Part shown: one piece after another, positions 33,052 through 42,146 of the stretch
How the letters are laid out: the number at the start of each line of letters is the position of its first letter
Numbering within the stretch: the stretch's first letter is position 1
Source: Flavobacterium sp. Root186
GTDB taxonomy: Bacteria; Bacteroidota; Bacteroidia; Flavobacteriales; Flavobacteriaceae
Reading direction: 5' to 3'
NCBI RefSeq assembly: GCF_001428525.1
Contig: NZ_LMHW01000001.1
Location: forward strand, 124,705 to 188,704
Length of the DNA: 64,000 nucleotides
Made by a program: the position numbers and the translations under genes
Notes under the pieces: model-generated
Seen by the model: only the letters and a program-made list of their open reading frames with translations
Database searches by the model: none
Told to the model about the DNA's origin: nothing

Positions 33052-34308
33052 TCAATCCTCCAACCTCAAATAATTCCCATCAAAACTAATCACAACCTTT
33101 TCAAATTGCCCCAATACATCCTGCCCAATATTTCCAAAATTCACATCGCCATAAACACCATAATCCTTTTGGTCAATTTCCATTTTTGAGAGTTTGATAA
33201 GTTTTTTTCCAAGATATATTTGCTGGTCTTTTAAAACCAAAACTTCTGTAGCAACCACTTCTGCGCCAGCGCTGGAGGATTTAGACGTTTCTAAAGTCCC
33301 CATACTATCAAGGTCGGTTTTGAAGGTTTCGTAAAACGCCTTGTTGAAAAGGCTTTCTTTTGCTCCGCTGTCAAAATTAAACGGCAGGGTTTTGCCTTTA
33401 TACGTGAGCGTAACAATCGCTCTGAGTTCGTCTACGAATAAGTTTTTTTCAATTGCATTGGTCTCTAATTCTTTAGAAAAGGTAAGTTTATCTTTTTCAA
33501 TCGTAATCGTTCCTAACTCTTTTACTATAGGAAAACCAATAATTCCGTTAATGACATAAGCACCATCTGCAAATGTAAAAGCCTTATCAGGATATACTAA
33601 AAACACCGCATTATGAATTTTCAATTCACCTAAATTAATTTCGGGTGCTACGCCTATACGAACTTTGTTTTTTTGTCCCGTAAAACTCGCCACCGAAATA
33701 TTATTATCCGGCAGAATTTTAACTCCCATTTTCTTCGCCACACTTTCGGTAATACAGCTAATTCCTGCTCCGGTATCAAAAACAAAATTAATCTGAGTAT
33801 CATTTGCCTTAACTTCTGTGGTAATTAAACCCGCTTTGTCTTTTACTGCAGCAACTGAAATTGTAGAAAATTTATCAATTGTCTGTGCGCGTGTATTGCG
33901 TAAAGTCTGCCAGATTCGCTGTGTGTTTAATTCGTCCTGAAGTTCCTCTTCGGTATACTGTTTTTGAAATTTAAGGGTTAAAACTTTAGAAGCCGTATAA
34001 GCCAAATTGTAATTAAAGAGTTTGATATAGTTGTCATTTTTCAGCTTCGCAAATTCGTAAGTATTGGTCAGTTCATTGTTTTTTAAACTGTCTAAATACT
34101 GGTTTGACAACTTGGGTTTATTGCATACATTGGCATATAAACCTTTATAAAAATAATAGTCTTTGCCTTTTTCCTTATTGTTCAAACTATCCATTTTAGC
34201 ATATTGATGCTGTTTGCTCAATTGCTTTAAACTAATGTCAGGGTTTGTCTGTCCTAATAGTATTTGTCCTGTAAATAAAAGACAAAGTAAAAGTGTGTTA
34301 TAGTTCAT
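33052..34308 (-). CDS. Secreted retropepsin-like aspartic protease, two-lobed
   Basis: 418 aa with signal peptide (MNYNTLLLCLLFTGQILLGQ). A helical region (about 25-150) is followed by two aspartic-protease-like lobes. The first carries FVFDTGAGISCITES (DTG) and IIGFPIV, the second FNFDSGAKESLFNKA (DSG) and VLGQFEKVVISFDG. One chain thus holds both catalytic Asp motifs, as in pepsins but with retropepsin-like sequence. It should act in the periplasm or be exported. A 3' remnant of a paralogue lies at 32673. Confidence 0.85.
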   Translation of the reverse strand: MNYNTLLLCLLFTGQILLGQTNPDISLKQLSKQHQYAKMDSLNNKEKGKDYYFYKGLYANVCNKPKLSNQYLDSLKNNELTNTYEFAKLKNDNYIKLFNYNLAYTASKVLTLKFQKQYTEEELQDELNTQRIWQTLRNTRAQTIDKFSTISVAAVKDKAGLITTEVKANDTQINFVFDTGAGISCITESVAKKMGVKILPDNNISVASFTGQKNKVRIGVAPEINLGELKIHNAVFLVYPDKAFTFADGAYVINGIIGFPIVKELGTITIEKDKLTFSKELETNAIEKNLFVDELRAIVTLTYKGKTLPFNFDSGAKESLFNKAFYETFKTDLDSMGTLETSKSSSAGAEVVATEVLVLKDQQIYLGKKLIKLSKMEIDQKDYGVYGDVNFGNIGQDVLGQFEKVVISFDGNYLRLED

Positions 34309-34386
34309 TTGTCTGATTTTTTTGAAGGTTAAATATAAGGAAATTGTTTTGTTTCAAGTTTTATGTTTCAAGTTTCAAGTTTTTAT

Positions 34387-34498
34387 AATCTTGTCATTTC
34401 GAGGAACGAGAAATCTTCGTTAGAAACTCTACAAAGATTGGCGACATACTGTACGGAGCTACTTGCGAAGATTTCTCGTTCCTCGAAATGACAAGATT
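34387..34498. repeat. Long-hairpin intergenic repeat, copy 2
   Basis: A perfect 33-bp inverted repeat (34387-34419 with 34466-34498) with the same core as the copy at 17033. The loop includes TTAGAAACTCTACAAAGATTGG, part of which recurs at 37977-37998 (shared text split here: TTAGAAACTC, TACAAAGATTGG). No gene in 34309-34580. Confidence 0.8.
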
Positions 34499-34581
34499 GC
34501 GTTGGAATTTGGGTTCTTAAATTTTAAATTAAAACTTTACTTCTTGTTTCTTGTCTCTTGCTTCTAACTTCTCACAACAAA

Positions 34582-34620
34582 AAAATCAGGTCTGGCAATA
34601 TCATTACCATTCCTGATTTT
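34582..34620 (-). terminator. Terminator of the Gly/Tyr-rich lipoprotein gene
   Basis: Stem AAATCAGG/CCTGATTT with an inner GGTAAT/ATTGCC helix, followed on the minus strand by a T-run (34577-34585 complement). Confidence 0.8.
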
Positions 34621-34647
34621 CCTATTATAATCAACCTTTACTTTTAT

Positions 34648-37104
34648 TTATCTTCTGCCTCGAAAGCCTCCGCCGCCTCTAAAACCGCCACCGCCTAAAC
34701 CACCCTGATGCTGGAAGTTTTGAAAGTTTCGGGTTTGCGATTCTCCTCTATCTCTGGACAAAGCAGATCGATCGAGATCGTTTTTAATATCAGAACGGCC
34801 TGCTTCGCCAAGCGGTTTATTCGGCTGTCCGAGCGTTTGATCTGCTTTTGGGAAATTATCACGCTGGGTTCTGTCGCCTAATCGGGTTTCGCCGCCTAAG
34901 TTTTGTTCGGGTTTCGGCAGATTATCACGCTGAACCCTCTCTCCTGCTCCATTGGCGCCCAATCCCTGATTGGGTTTATTACGCTGAATCGCTTCACCTG
35001 ATTTTTTTGATGAACCTAAAGTTCCGGCTTGTGTCCAGCCACCGTTGCCGTTATTATAATGACTCCAGTTTCCGTTAGCATCTCTTTTATACACATGTCC
35101 GTCGTGCCCCGCATATAGATTATTATTGGTATGAATCGTAGTTCCTCCGCCTCTGTGATGCGTAATTACGCCTTTATTTCCACCGGAAGTTTCATAACCA
35201 ATTGCCGTTCCGCGTCTGGTGGTAACATGTCCGGTCTGAACCCATTGATTGCCATTTGTAGCAGCAGAATGTCCCCATTGTGCATACGCATTATGTCCCT
35301 GATTGGTTCTGGCGTAATTTCCCGTCCACGGATTGTAAGTACTCGCAACAGTTCGACCGCCATACCATCCCTGAACACTTGCAGAACGCCCGTATCTTCC
35401 CGTTGCCGGATTATACCAGGCCGAAGTTCCGGCAGCACCATAAGGTCCGTAAACGCGTCTTCCGACAGCATAACCGCCCGTCCAGGGATTGTAAACCGCT
35501 CCTCCTCCATACGCATAAGGCCACGGACGGTAAATAGGATATAATCCGCCATAATACACATAAGGCGGATAATACCATCCTGTACCATATGTTAGTATAG
35601 CGCCTACTGTAGCACCAATAATAAAAGCACCTAAATATCCTGCCGTTGAACTGCTTTCGACTGTTGTATCAGTTGTGGTTTGAGTAACATACGTTACATT
35701 ATATACCGGAGAACTTGGCGGAATGGTATAAATTTCTTTCGGAACAGAATCGGCTGTTTTCCAAGGCCCATTAGGACTTGTCGACATAAACCAAACCGCC
35801 TGAAAACACAAATAATACAAATCGCCTACTTTTATAATTTTCTCCTGTGTATTGCTTGCGTATTGCATTTTCGTTCCTTCAATAGGTTTAAATTGAGGGG
35901 CTCCGTCATATGTTACTTTTACTTTAGCTTCGGCATCTGATTTCTTTAAAATAGCTGTTGTGGGAACTTGCGATAACATTACAGCATCGTTAGCTTCCTG
36001 CGTTCCGGGCACAGACGACAATACATTTGCCCGCGGTGAATCTTTAGGGATTTTGGCAAAATCAGCAGGAAGGTTATTTCCGGCATACGACCACGGTCCG
36101 GTTAAGTCTTTCGATTTAAACCATCTTCCGGATAATAATACATAATATTGACCATCGCCTTCATCGGCAAAAATATCATTTTCGGTATTATCAATGTACA
36201 GCAATTTGGTTCCAGCAATTTTAATAAATTTAGGATTTCCGTTTACGGCAATCAATTCAGCAGGTTTATTGCTGTAGAAAACTTCTGGCGTCTTTCCGGT
36301 TGAAGGAGGCGGAATCATCTTTTTGACATCATCAAAATTCTGTCCCGAAGGCAGATTAATTAATCCCGAAGGCAGTTTCCCTGTTTTAGTCCATTTTCCT
36401 TCTATTTTTTTGGAAGTCAGCCAGACATTCTCAGCTAACAAATAATAATCTTTAGAAGTTTTATCAAAAAACAAATCCCAGTTTGTATTGACCACATATT
36501 GAATATCTGTTTTTTCTACGGGCACTAAAACGGGTTCTCCCTGCACAATTAATAAAATAGCAGGATTGGTACTGTAAAAAATCGCAGGAGGATCATTTTT
36601 AGCCGCAATTCCTTTTGCAGGACTTTTAGTCTGGCTTAAATCTGCCAGAATACGATCTACAGAAACGGGATCTCCGCTTTTAGGCAGTGTTTCTTTAAAC
36701 AGTTTTTCCATTTCGGGAACTTTTTTTTCGTCGAGAGCAGGAAAGCGCACATCGGTTACCTGAAGGTTTTTAATAAAAGCGCTTCGGTTGTCTTTATCAA
36801 CCAATGTTTCGGCTTTTAAAGAAGCTACGCCCAAAACCTGTTTTCCATCTTTTGGTGTCAAAGAAAAAGCCAGTCGGGCTGTAATTTCTTTATAATCTTT
36901 CCAGTCATCTACCTGCGGCTGATAATAAACGAGTTTTGTACCGTTATTTTCAGCTTCGCGAGGCCAGCCGTTATCGGCAAATGCAGCATCAGCAGTATCA
37001 GACTTTACAGCTTCCGAATTTACTTGATCAGTATCTTTATCTTTTTTGCAGGAGAACAAAACTGTACTCCAACAAATTACAATTATTAGAAAAGCTTTTT
37101 TCAT
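34648..37104 (-). CDS. Large lipoprotein with repeated beta modules and Gly/Tyr-rich tail
   Basis: 818 aa from ATG 37104, which gives a proper lipoprotein signal (MKKAFLIIVICWSTVLFSCKK); the frame extends further upstream without a signal. Residues about 60-470 hold repeats of a module with PPxIFYSxxPAxLLxVxGxP..(I/V)..T.. and a YYxLxxxxWFxSxxxxGPW end. A hydrophobic Gly segment near 490 is followed by a Tyr/Gly/Trp-rich region (WYNPATGRYGR, YNPWTGNYAR) and an RGGGGFRGGGGFRGRR end. From memory, such proteins are annotated as carbohydrate-binding family V/XII in flavobacteria. Surface function is inferred. Confidence 0.75.
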   Translation of the reverse strand: MKKAFLIIVICWSTVLFSCKKDKDTDQVNSEAVKSDTADAAFADNGWPREAENNGTKLVYYQPQVDDWKDYKEITARLAFSLTPKDGKQVLGVASLKAETLVDKDNRSAFIKNLQVTDVRFPALDEKKVPEMEKLFKETLPKSGDPVSVDRILADLSQTKSPAKGIAAKNDPPAIFYSTNPAILLIVQGEPVLVPVEKTDIQYVVNTNWDLFFDKTSKDYYLLAENVWLTSKKIEGKWTKTGKLPSGLINLPSGQNFDDVKKMIPPPSTGKTPEVFYSNKPAELIAVNGNPKFIKIAGTKLLYIDNTENDIFADEGDGQYYVLLSGRWFKSKDLTGPWSYAGNNLPADFAKIPKDSPRANVLSSVPGTQEANDAVMLSQVPTTAILKKSDAEAKVKVTYDGAPQFKPIEGTKMQYASNTQEKIIKVGDLYYLCFQAVWFMSTSPNGPWKTADSVPKEIYTIPPSSPVYNVTYVTQTTTDTTVESSSTAGYLGAFIIGATVGAILTYGTGWYYPPYVYYGGLYPIYRPWPYAYGGGAVYNPWTGGYAVGRRVYGPYGAAGTSAWYNPATGRYGRSASVQGWYGGRTVASTYNPWTGNYARTNQGHNAYAQWGHSAATNGNQWVQTGHVTTRRGTAIGYETSGGNKGVITHHRGGGTTIHTNNNLYAGHDGHVYKRDANGNWSHYNNGNGGWTQAGTLGSSKKSGEAIQRNKPNQGLGANGAGERVQRDNLPKPEQNLGGETRLGDRTQRDNFPKADQTLGQPNKPLGEAGRSDIKNDLDRSALSRDRGESQTRNFQNFQHQGGLGGGGFRGGGGFRGRR

Positions 37105-37217
37105 AAATTTAAAAGTTAGATTATTCATTAAAAATTTATTCTCTGGGTATTCCTGTAAAATTGTTTCGAATAAAATTAAATTGACAGAACATATAAAACT
37201 AAAAATCAATCGCTTAG

Positions 37218-37245
37218 TTGGTTTCAAATTGTAACTTGAAACCAA
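37218..37245. promoter_or_regulatory. Inverted repeat upstream of the large lipoprotein gene
   Basis: TTGGTTTCAA (37218-37227) and TTGAAACCAA (37236-37245), perfect 10-bp arms with 8 bp between, 114 nt before the ATG. It could be an operator or an mRNA leader stem. The rest of 37105-37403 is AT-rich and shows no gene. Confidence 0.45.
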
Positions 37246-37403
37246 AAAACTGATAATTAATCATCCTTTCAGCTTAGATTTAAAATTTTATAAGAAAAAA
37301 AATTATAATCTAAAGTTTTGATCTGCCCTTATAAAACCTATAATTATAAATTAATTTTATAAGTGTCAAAAATTATTAATTTGATTAATAAATGCCTTCG
37401 CCA

Positions 37404-37411
37404 TAAATTTG
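37404..37411 (+). promoter_or_regulatory. -7 element of the OsmC gene
   Basis: TAAATTTG matches TAnnTTTG, 62 nt before the ATG. No clear -33 was found. Confidence 0.45.
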
Positions 37412-37473
37412 TCTCATCAAAATCAAACAAATGATTTGATCATCTTAAAAAATAACTTTAAAAAATAGAAATC

Positions 37474-37890
37474 ATGAAATTTACAAGAAGAGCAAACGCA
37501 AACTGGAAAGGTACAGGAATGGAAGGAAAAGGAACCATTAGTACTCAAAGCACAACTTTAGATAATGCACAATTATCTTTTAAAACCCGTTTCGAACAAG
37601 GTGTAGGGACAAACCCTGAAGAATTAATCGCAGCGGCACATTCTGGCTGTTTTACCATGCAGTTAAGCTTTTTATTATCTGAAGCTGGTTTTGTTCCGGA
37701 AGATTTAGATACAACTGCTAAAGTAACTTTTGAAGACGGTACCATTACTTTAATTCAATTAGAATTGACTGGAAAAGTTCCTGGAATCTCTGAAGAAGAT
37801 TTTCAAAAAGCGGCACAAAAAGCCAAAGAAATTTGTCCGATTTCTAAATTATTGAACACTGAAATTACTTTGGCAGTAACTTTAAATTAA
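37474..37890 (+). CDS. OsmC/Ohr-family peroxidase-like protein
   Basis: 138 aa. The first redox Cys is in LIAAAHSGCFTMQLSFLLSE and the second in KAKEICPISKLLN, the two reactive positions of OsmC. The glycine-rich N-terminus (MEGKGTISTQSTTLDNAQLS) is typical. OsmC proteins reduce organic hydroperoxides using lipoyl thiols. The oxyR gene 1.0 kb away on the other strand makes peroxide control plausible. Confidence 0.93.
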   Translation: MKFTRRANANWKGTGMEGKGTISTQSTTLDNAQLSFKTRFEQGVGTNPEELIAAAHSGCFTMQLSFLLSEAGFVPEDLDTTAKVTFEDGTITLIQLELTGKVPGISEEDFQKAAQKAKEICPISKLLNTEITLAVTLN

Positions 37891-37950
37891 ATTCCAATAT
37901 CTGAAATTCCAAATTCCAACTGCTGTAAAATAAAAGTAAACGCAATTTTG

Positions 37951-37998
37951 TTATTCTGAGGAACGAAGAATCTCGTTAGAAACTCTACAAAGATTGGA
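37951..37998. repeat. Degenerate copy of the CGAGGAACGA repeat
   Basis: Contains TGAGGAACGAAGAATCTCG and the TAGAAACTCTACAAAGATTGG-type loop (split: TAGAAACTC, TACAAAGATTGG) of the 34387 copy but has lost the return arm. It is surrounded by AATTCCAAATTCCAA-type text that also builds the terminator at 38870. Confidence 0.65.
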
Positions 37999-38084
37999 AA
38001 ATTTGGAATTTGGAATTTCAAAAAATTGGAATTTCAAATAAAACAACACAACAATTTAAAACAACAATTTAAAATCTAAATAAA

Positions 38085-38855
38085 ATGAAAACACTATTTA
38101 AAAGCTATTTAGCATTCGCAGCAATAATCTTTAGTCTGTTATTTACAACAGCAAATGTAAACGCGCAAACTGCGCCTAAAATTAAAAATGTGGTATTGGT
38201 ACACGGTGCTTTCGCAGACGGTTCAGGATGGAAAGGTTTGTACCAAATTTTAACTAAGAAAGGTTACAACGTAACCATTGTTCAAAATCCGTTAAGCTCT
38301 TTAGAAGACGATGTTAAAGCAACAAATTTAGCTCTTGACAAACAAGATGGGCCAACAATTTTGGTTGGACACTCATGGGGTGGAACTGTAATTACAGAAG
38401 CCGGAAATCACCCAAAAGTTGCCGCTTTGGTTTACGTTGCCGCTTTACAGCCTGATAATGGAGAAAACTCTATTCAATGGTTACAAACTGCGCCTCCAGC
38501 TCCGGAAAATGGTGTACTGCCTCCAGATGACAAAGGAATTGCTTATTATGACAAAGCTAAATTTCATGCTGGTTTTGCAGGTGATTTAAGCAAAGAAGAT
38601 GCGGAATTTATGTTTGCTTCGCAAGGTGCTTTTTATGCAAACGGTTTTGGAACTCCAATTACTAAAGCGGCATGGAGAACTAAACCTTCTTACGGAATCG
38701 TAGCAACTGAAGATAAAAGTATTAATCCTGATATCGAGCGTGCTATGTACAAACGTTCTAACACAAAAATCACTGAAATAAAAGGAAGCCACGTGGTTTT
38801 TATTTCTCAGCCGGCTAAAGTTGCTGATGTGATTATTACTGCTTCTAAAGGGTAA
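38085..38855 (+). CDS. Secreted alpha/beta hydrolase (esterase-like)
   Basis: 256 aa with signal peptide ending NVNAQ. Oxyanion motif VVLVHGAFADGSGWKG, nucleophile elbow LVGHSWGGTVI with Ser, acid near VATEDKSINPD, and catalytic His in IKGSHVVFISQP. This is the compact EstC/salicylate-esterase-like group without a large cap. Substrate unknown. Together with OsmC and OxyR it may belong to a stress-response neighbourhood. Confidence 0.9.
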   Translation: MKTLFKSYLAFAAIIFSLLFTTANVNAQTAPKIKNVVLVHGAFADGSGWKGLYQILTKKGYNVTIVQNPLSSLEDDVKATNLALDKQDGPTILVGHSWGGTVITEAGNHPKVAALVYVAALQPDNGENSIQWLQTAPPAPENGVLPPDDKGIAYYDKAKFHAGFAGDLSKEDAEFMFASQGAFYANGFGTPITKAAWRTKPSYGIVATEDKSINPDIERAMYKRSNTKITEIKGSHVVFISQPAKVADVIITASKG

Positions 38856-38869
38856 ATTTTTCAATTTTA

Positions 38870-38917
38870 AAATTCCAAATTCCAATTCGTAACAAAATTG
38901 GAATTTGGAATTTTTTT
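38870..38917. terminator. Bidirectional terminator between the esterase gene and oxyR
   Basis: A perfect 18-bp stem (38870-38887 with 38896-38913, 8-nt loop) made of AATTCCAAATTCCAA repeats, with T on the plus side and A-rich text on the other. The genes converge here. Confidence 0.85.
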
Positions 38918-38931
38918 ATTGGAATTTACTT

Positions 38932-39903
38932 TTAAGAAACTTTACTAATCGCTTTTACAAAATATGGCGAATCGTTCCAGCGTATTTTTTTATAGGCAAA
39001 ATCTTTTTTGAGAGCATCGGGAAGACAGTTCCAAACGGCTTCGTTCATTTTTTCTAATAATAACTTCTTCGAAAAAGAATCTGAAACTACCAAACTGATT
39101 TCCCTTACTGGAATGGGTTCTTTAAAAGGTTTAAAAAGTCCTGACGCTGCTTCGTTTAAAATAGAAAGCTGTGGAATAATCGCAAATCCTAAATGTGCCC
39201 GAACGAGGTTTTTTAAGGTTTCGATTGAATTAATATCGTAGGTAAACTGTTCCTTAATTTTGTCTGATGTTTTTAATCCGCAGATATCCAGAAGCTGAGC
39301 GTTATAACAATATTCGTGATGAAGAAGCAATAGTTCTGTTTTATCTCCGGGCTGAAGTTCGTAAAAATCTTCGTTTGCCATTGGATGTGATTCATTCAAA
39401 TAGGCTACAAAAGGTTCTTTAAAAATAACATGTTCAATCAAATTGGGGTTTCCGGTTGGTGTCGCCATAATAGCCACATCAATCGCACCGATTTCTAAAT
39501 CTCTCATTAAATGTCCCGTATAGCCTTCTTTAATGATGAAATGTACTTTTGGCGCCGCTTCTTTCATTGCATTTATAAACAACGGAATGAGATAAGGCGA
39601 TAAAGTGGAAATAATTCCAAGCTTCAACTCCCCTTCTAAAAGATTTTTTTCATTAACCACAAAATCCCTAATTTCATCCGCTTCACGAAGAATTTTCCTT
39701 GCTTTGTTGATGATCTCAGTCCCGAGAATTGTGGGCGTTAATGGTACTTTATTTCGGTCAAAAATCTTGATTCCGATTTCTTCTTCAAGATTCTTTAACT
39801 GAATTGTCAATCCGGGCTGCGTAACCATACAAACTTCGGCCGCTCTTGCAAAATGGCGTTCATCATCTAAAGCTACTATATATTTTAACTGCTGAATGGT
39901 CAT
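38932..39903 (-). CDS. oxyR: OxyR, LysR-family peroxide sensor
   Basis: 323 aa from ATG 39903 (MTIQQLKYIVALDDERHF), the standard LysR start; the frame runs further upstream but only through repeat text. HTH at about 17-50 (FARAAEVCMVTQPGLTIQLK). The segment LLLHHEYCYNAQLLDICG places cysteines exactly at residues 199 and 208, the same numbers as the redox pair of E. coli OxyR. It should activate peroxide-defence genes on disulfide formation. OsmC at 37474 is a likely target. Confidence 0.93.
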   Translation of the reverse strand: MTIQQLKYIVALDDERHFARAAEVCMVTQPGLTIQLKNLEEEIGIKIFDRNKVPLTPTILGTEIINKARKILREADEIRDFVVNEKNLLEGELKLGIISTLSPYLIPLFINAMKEAAPKVHFIIKEGYTGHLMRDLEIGAIDVAIMATPTGNPNLIEHVIFKEPFVAYLNESHPMANEDFYELQPGDKTELLLLHHEYCYNAQLLDICGLKTSDKIKEQFTYDINSIETLKNLVRAHLGFAIIPQLSILNEAASGLFKPFKEPIPVREISLVVSDSFSKKLLLEKMNEAVWNCLPDALKKDFAYKKIRWNDSPYFVKAISKVS

Positions 39904-40168
39904 TGGATCTAAGGTTCTAAGGTACTGAGATGCTAAGGTACTAAGTTTTTTTTCTTTTTTGTTGAGAATAAAATTTGTCGAAGTTTGCTCAATGAAATAT
40001 TTGTAAAACTTTAACAATACTTTCAAAACCAAAAATATAGAATTTATCGTACATATATAAAATGGTGTTTGCGGAATGGAGTAAATTCAGATGGTATTTG
40101 TTTTTGGAGCATATTGAGTTTATCATTCTTATAATATCGTTTGATGTTCCACTAAAATAATTTAACTA

Positions 40169-40198
40169 AAAAAGCGATCTTATACAGATCGCTTTTTC
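40169..40198 (-). terminator. Terminator of the siderophore-interacting protein gene
   Basis: Stem AAAAGCGATC (40171-40180) / GATCGCTTTT (40188-40197), 7-nt loop, with T-runs on both strands. A CTAAGG-type repeat (39907-39946) fills part of the gap to oxyR. Confidence 0.85.
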
Positions 40199-40218
40199 TT
40201 TTTTGTTTTTTAGAAAAA

Positions 40219-40944
40219 TTAAAGCCCAACTTTTCCTTCTGCCCAATACGGCTGCGTGTGAATGTTTTTATTTGAAACACCTTTTTCTCTTAAGGCTTTT
40301 CTAAATGCCTGAATAGATTTGGCATTTCCCATTAAATAGAAATAACCTTTTTTCCATAAATCCCAGATTTCTGCATCTAAATTTTGAAGTGATTTTATCG
40401 CTGATTCGGCTTTATTGGCAGATTTTGGAACAACATCTACAACCAGTCCAAGTTTTTTAGGAATTTCAACCGAAAGTTCATCCAGTTCTAAAATACCTAA
40501 ATAATTGTTTTCGCTGCGGTTAATTTCATCTTTGATGCTTTTGAAAACGCTGATGCAGGTTTCGTCTCCGAAAAAGAAATGGTATTGCGCTTCATTATTA
40601 AAAATCTTAAAACCTCTTGGCAGACCAACGGTAATTTGATCATGTGGTTTTAGACTATTAATAAATTCACTTCCAGGCCCGTTGTGGTGAATATGAAAGA
40701 TAACTTCAAATGTTCCCGTTTCACTATTCCATTTACTTGGGGTGTAATTTCGGTAATTGGTATCATCAATCCGAATTACAATTGCTTGTCCGATCTTGAA
40801 TTTAACATGTGGAAAAGTACCTTTAAAATTGATTATTTTTATATTGGGACTTGGTGTTTCTATAGTCGCAACGTTTACTTTGCAGATTTTATTGGTAAAT
40901 GCCATTTCCATAAAATCACCAATAATTTTGGGCATTGAACTCAT
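40219..40944 (-). CDS. Siderophore-interacting protein, FAD/NAD(P)H ferric reductase
   Basis: 241 aa. FAD-binding barrel with the flavin motif RNYTPS, then HIHHNGPGSEFINSLKPHDQ and GLPRG, and the NAD(P)-binding half with FFFGDETCISVFKSI and FYLMGNAKSIQAFRKAL. The C-terminus HTQPYWAEGKVGL is the typical SIP ending. It reduces ferric siderophores in the cytoplasm. The AraC gene 82 nt upstream on the same strand is a likely regulator. Confidence 0.93.
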   Translation of the reverse strand: MSSMPKIIGDFMEMAFTNKICKVNVATIETPSPNIKIINFKGTFPHVKFKIGQAIVIRIDDTNYRNYTPSKWNSETGTFEVIFHIHHNGPGSEFINSLKPHDQITVGLPRGFKIFNNEAQYHFFFGDETCISVFKSIKDEINRSENNYLGILELDELSVEIPKKLGLVVDVVPKSANKAESAIKSLQNLDAEIWDLWKKGYFYLMGNAKSIQAFRKALREKGVSNKNIHTQPYWAEGKVGL

Positions 40945-41025
40945 AATTCTTAGGTTTTAAAATTCAATTCAAAATTGAAAATAAAACCCTAAAGAGTCAT
41001 TGAATAATAAATGGTGATGATTGGA

Positions 41026-41874
41026 CTATTCACGGAATTTTTTGCGAAACGAAAGTGGTGTTTCTTTGGTAATTTTTTTAAACAATCTTGAAAAATAAGT
41101 ATGATCTTCAAATCCAAGTGTAAAAGCGATTTCTTTTACTTCACTTTCTGTATAATAAAGTAATCGTTGTGCCTCGATAATCATAGCATTTTGAAGCCAA
41201 TACGTAACTGATTTGCCCGAAGAAACATTTACACAATCATTTAAGTGTGAGGTTGTGATATTTAATTTCTTTGCAAAATAAGAAGGACTTTCTAAAAAAG
41301 TACGATCTGAAATCAGTTTTTTAAAATTAGCATAAATTAATCCTGATTGATTTTTTAGTTCCTTTACCTGACTTTTTGTATCCGAATATATATTAGCCAA
41401 GTTGTAAATCAAGGCATTAAAAAGACCATTAATGATTTGTGCTTTATTTGGATTGAAACTTTTAAAGGAACGGTGCAGTAAATAAATGGTTTCTAAAAGT
41501 TCTTCCTTATACGCCGGATCAATTGCATTGAGCTGTTCTGAAATTTTTAAATTCTGAAAAATCTCAATACAATTATTAGGAATAAGAAAAGGCGCTACAC
41601 CAATATAATATCCTGCTGCATCAATAGTACCATCTTGTCCATGATGAACCTGAAGCGGTTTGATCATCAATACATTGGTTGCTTTTATTTCAATATCGAT
41701 CATATCACATTGAAGAATGGCCTGCCCTTTTGTGAGCACAAAAAATATATAAAAATCATCTCGATGCGCCTCTAATTTAGTATCAAAATTGGCCAGGTCG
41801 TCAGCAGAATGATAAGCAATGAAAATACCGCCAACAGCTTCCGGACTTTGATTGTATATGGGTATCTTTTTCAA
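41026..41874 (-). CDS. AraC-family transcriptional regulator
   Basis: 282 aa. Cupin-type N-terminal domain (about 20-130: FFVLTKGQAILQCDMIDIEI, IKPLQVHHGQDG) and C-terminal double HTH (about 190-282: SYFAKKLNITTSHLNDCV, then VKEIAFTLGFEDHTYFSRLF, KKITKETPLSFRKKF). It is just upstream of the siderophore-interacting protein gene on the same strand and probably controls it or its substrate uptake. Confidence 0.92.
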   Translation of the reverse strand: MKKIPIYNQSPEAVGGIFIAYHSADDLANFDTKLEAHRDDFYIFFVLTKGQAILQCDMIDIEIKATNVLMIKPLQVHHGQDGTIDAAGYYIGVAPFLIPNNCIEIFQNLKISEQLNAIDPAYKEELLETIYLLHRSFKSFNPNKAQIINGLFNALIYNLANIYSDTKSQVKELKNQSGLIYANFKKLISDRTFLESPSYFAKKLNITTSHLNDCVNVSSGKSVTYWLQNAMIIEAQRLLYYTESEVKEIAFTLGFEDHTYFSRLFKKITKETPLSFRKKFRE

Positions 41875-41910
41875 TGATTTCGGTATTTGGAATGATTTTC
41901 AAATTTCAAC

Positions 41911-41939
41911 AAAAAAGCGATCCTTTTAAGATCGCTTTT
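41911..41939 (-). terminator. Terminator of the small-protein/DUF6934-like pair
   Basis: Stem AAAAGCGATC (41913-41922) / GATCGCTTTT (41930-41939), 7-nt loop, T-run on the minus strand. The stem sequence is the same as in the terminator at 40169. Confidence 0.8.
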
Positions 41940-41958
41940 ATTTATTTTTAACTAAAAT

Positions 41959-42117
41959 TTAAATTGGTAATTTTACATCTTGTAATGTCTTTTCTACAAG
42001 TGCAGTTTTTTCAGGAAATAAATCTTTCCCTTTTACTTCATCCAGAATCTTAGTAAGCCTTTTTTTTGCTGCCTCCGACATAGGAATTACATTTATTTTT
42101 TTCTCTTCTTTTTCCAT
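41959..42117 (-). CDS. Small protein, 52 aa, partner of the DUF6934-like gene
   Basis: Hand-translated from ATG 42117 (an alternative ATG is 9 nt upstream at 42126). Sequence parts: MEKEEKKINVIPMSEAAKKR, LTKILDEVKGKDLFP, ALVEKTLQDVKLPI. Charged and helical. It starts 29 nt after the stop of the 192-aa gene and shares its terminator. A small partner next to a DUF6934-like protein suggests a toxin-antitoxin-like pair, which is inference. Confidence 0.6.
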   Translation of the reverse strand: MEKEEKKINVIPMSEAAKKRLTKILDEVKGKDLFPEKTALVEKTLQDVKLPI

Positions 42118-42146
42118 AACAATCATCTTACTATATACAAAATTAT

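Noticed and set aside
34840-36150. Several open plus-strand frames opposite the large lipoprotein gene
   Set aside because: They are shadows of the Gly/Tyr/Pro-rich coding sequence, with Arg/Ser/Cys-rich composition and no start context.
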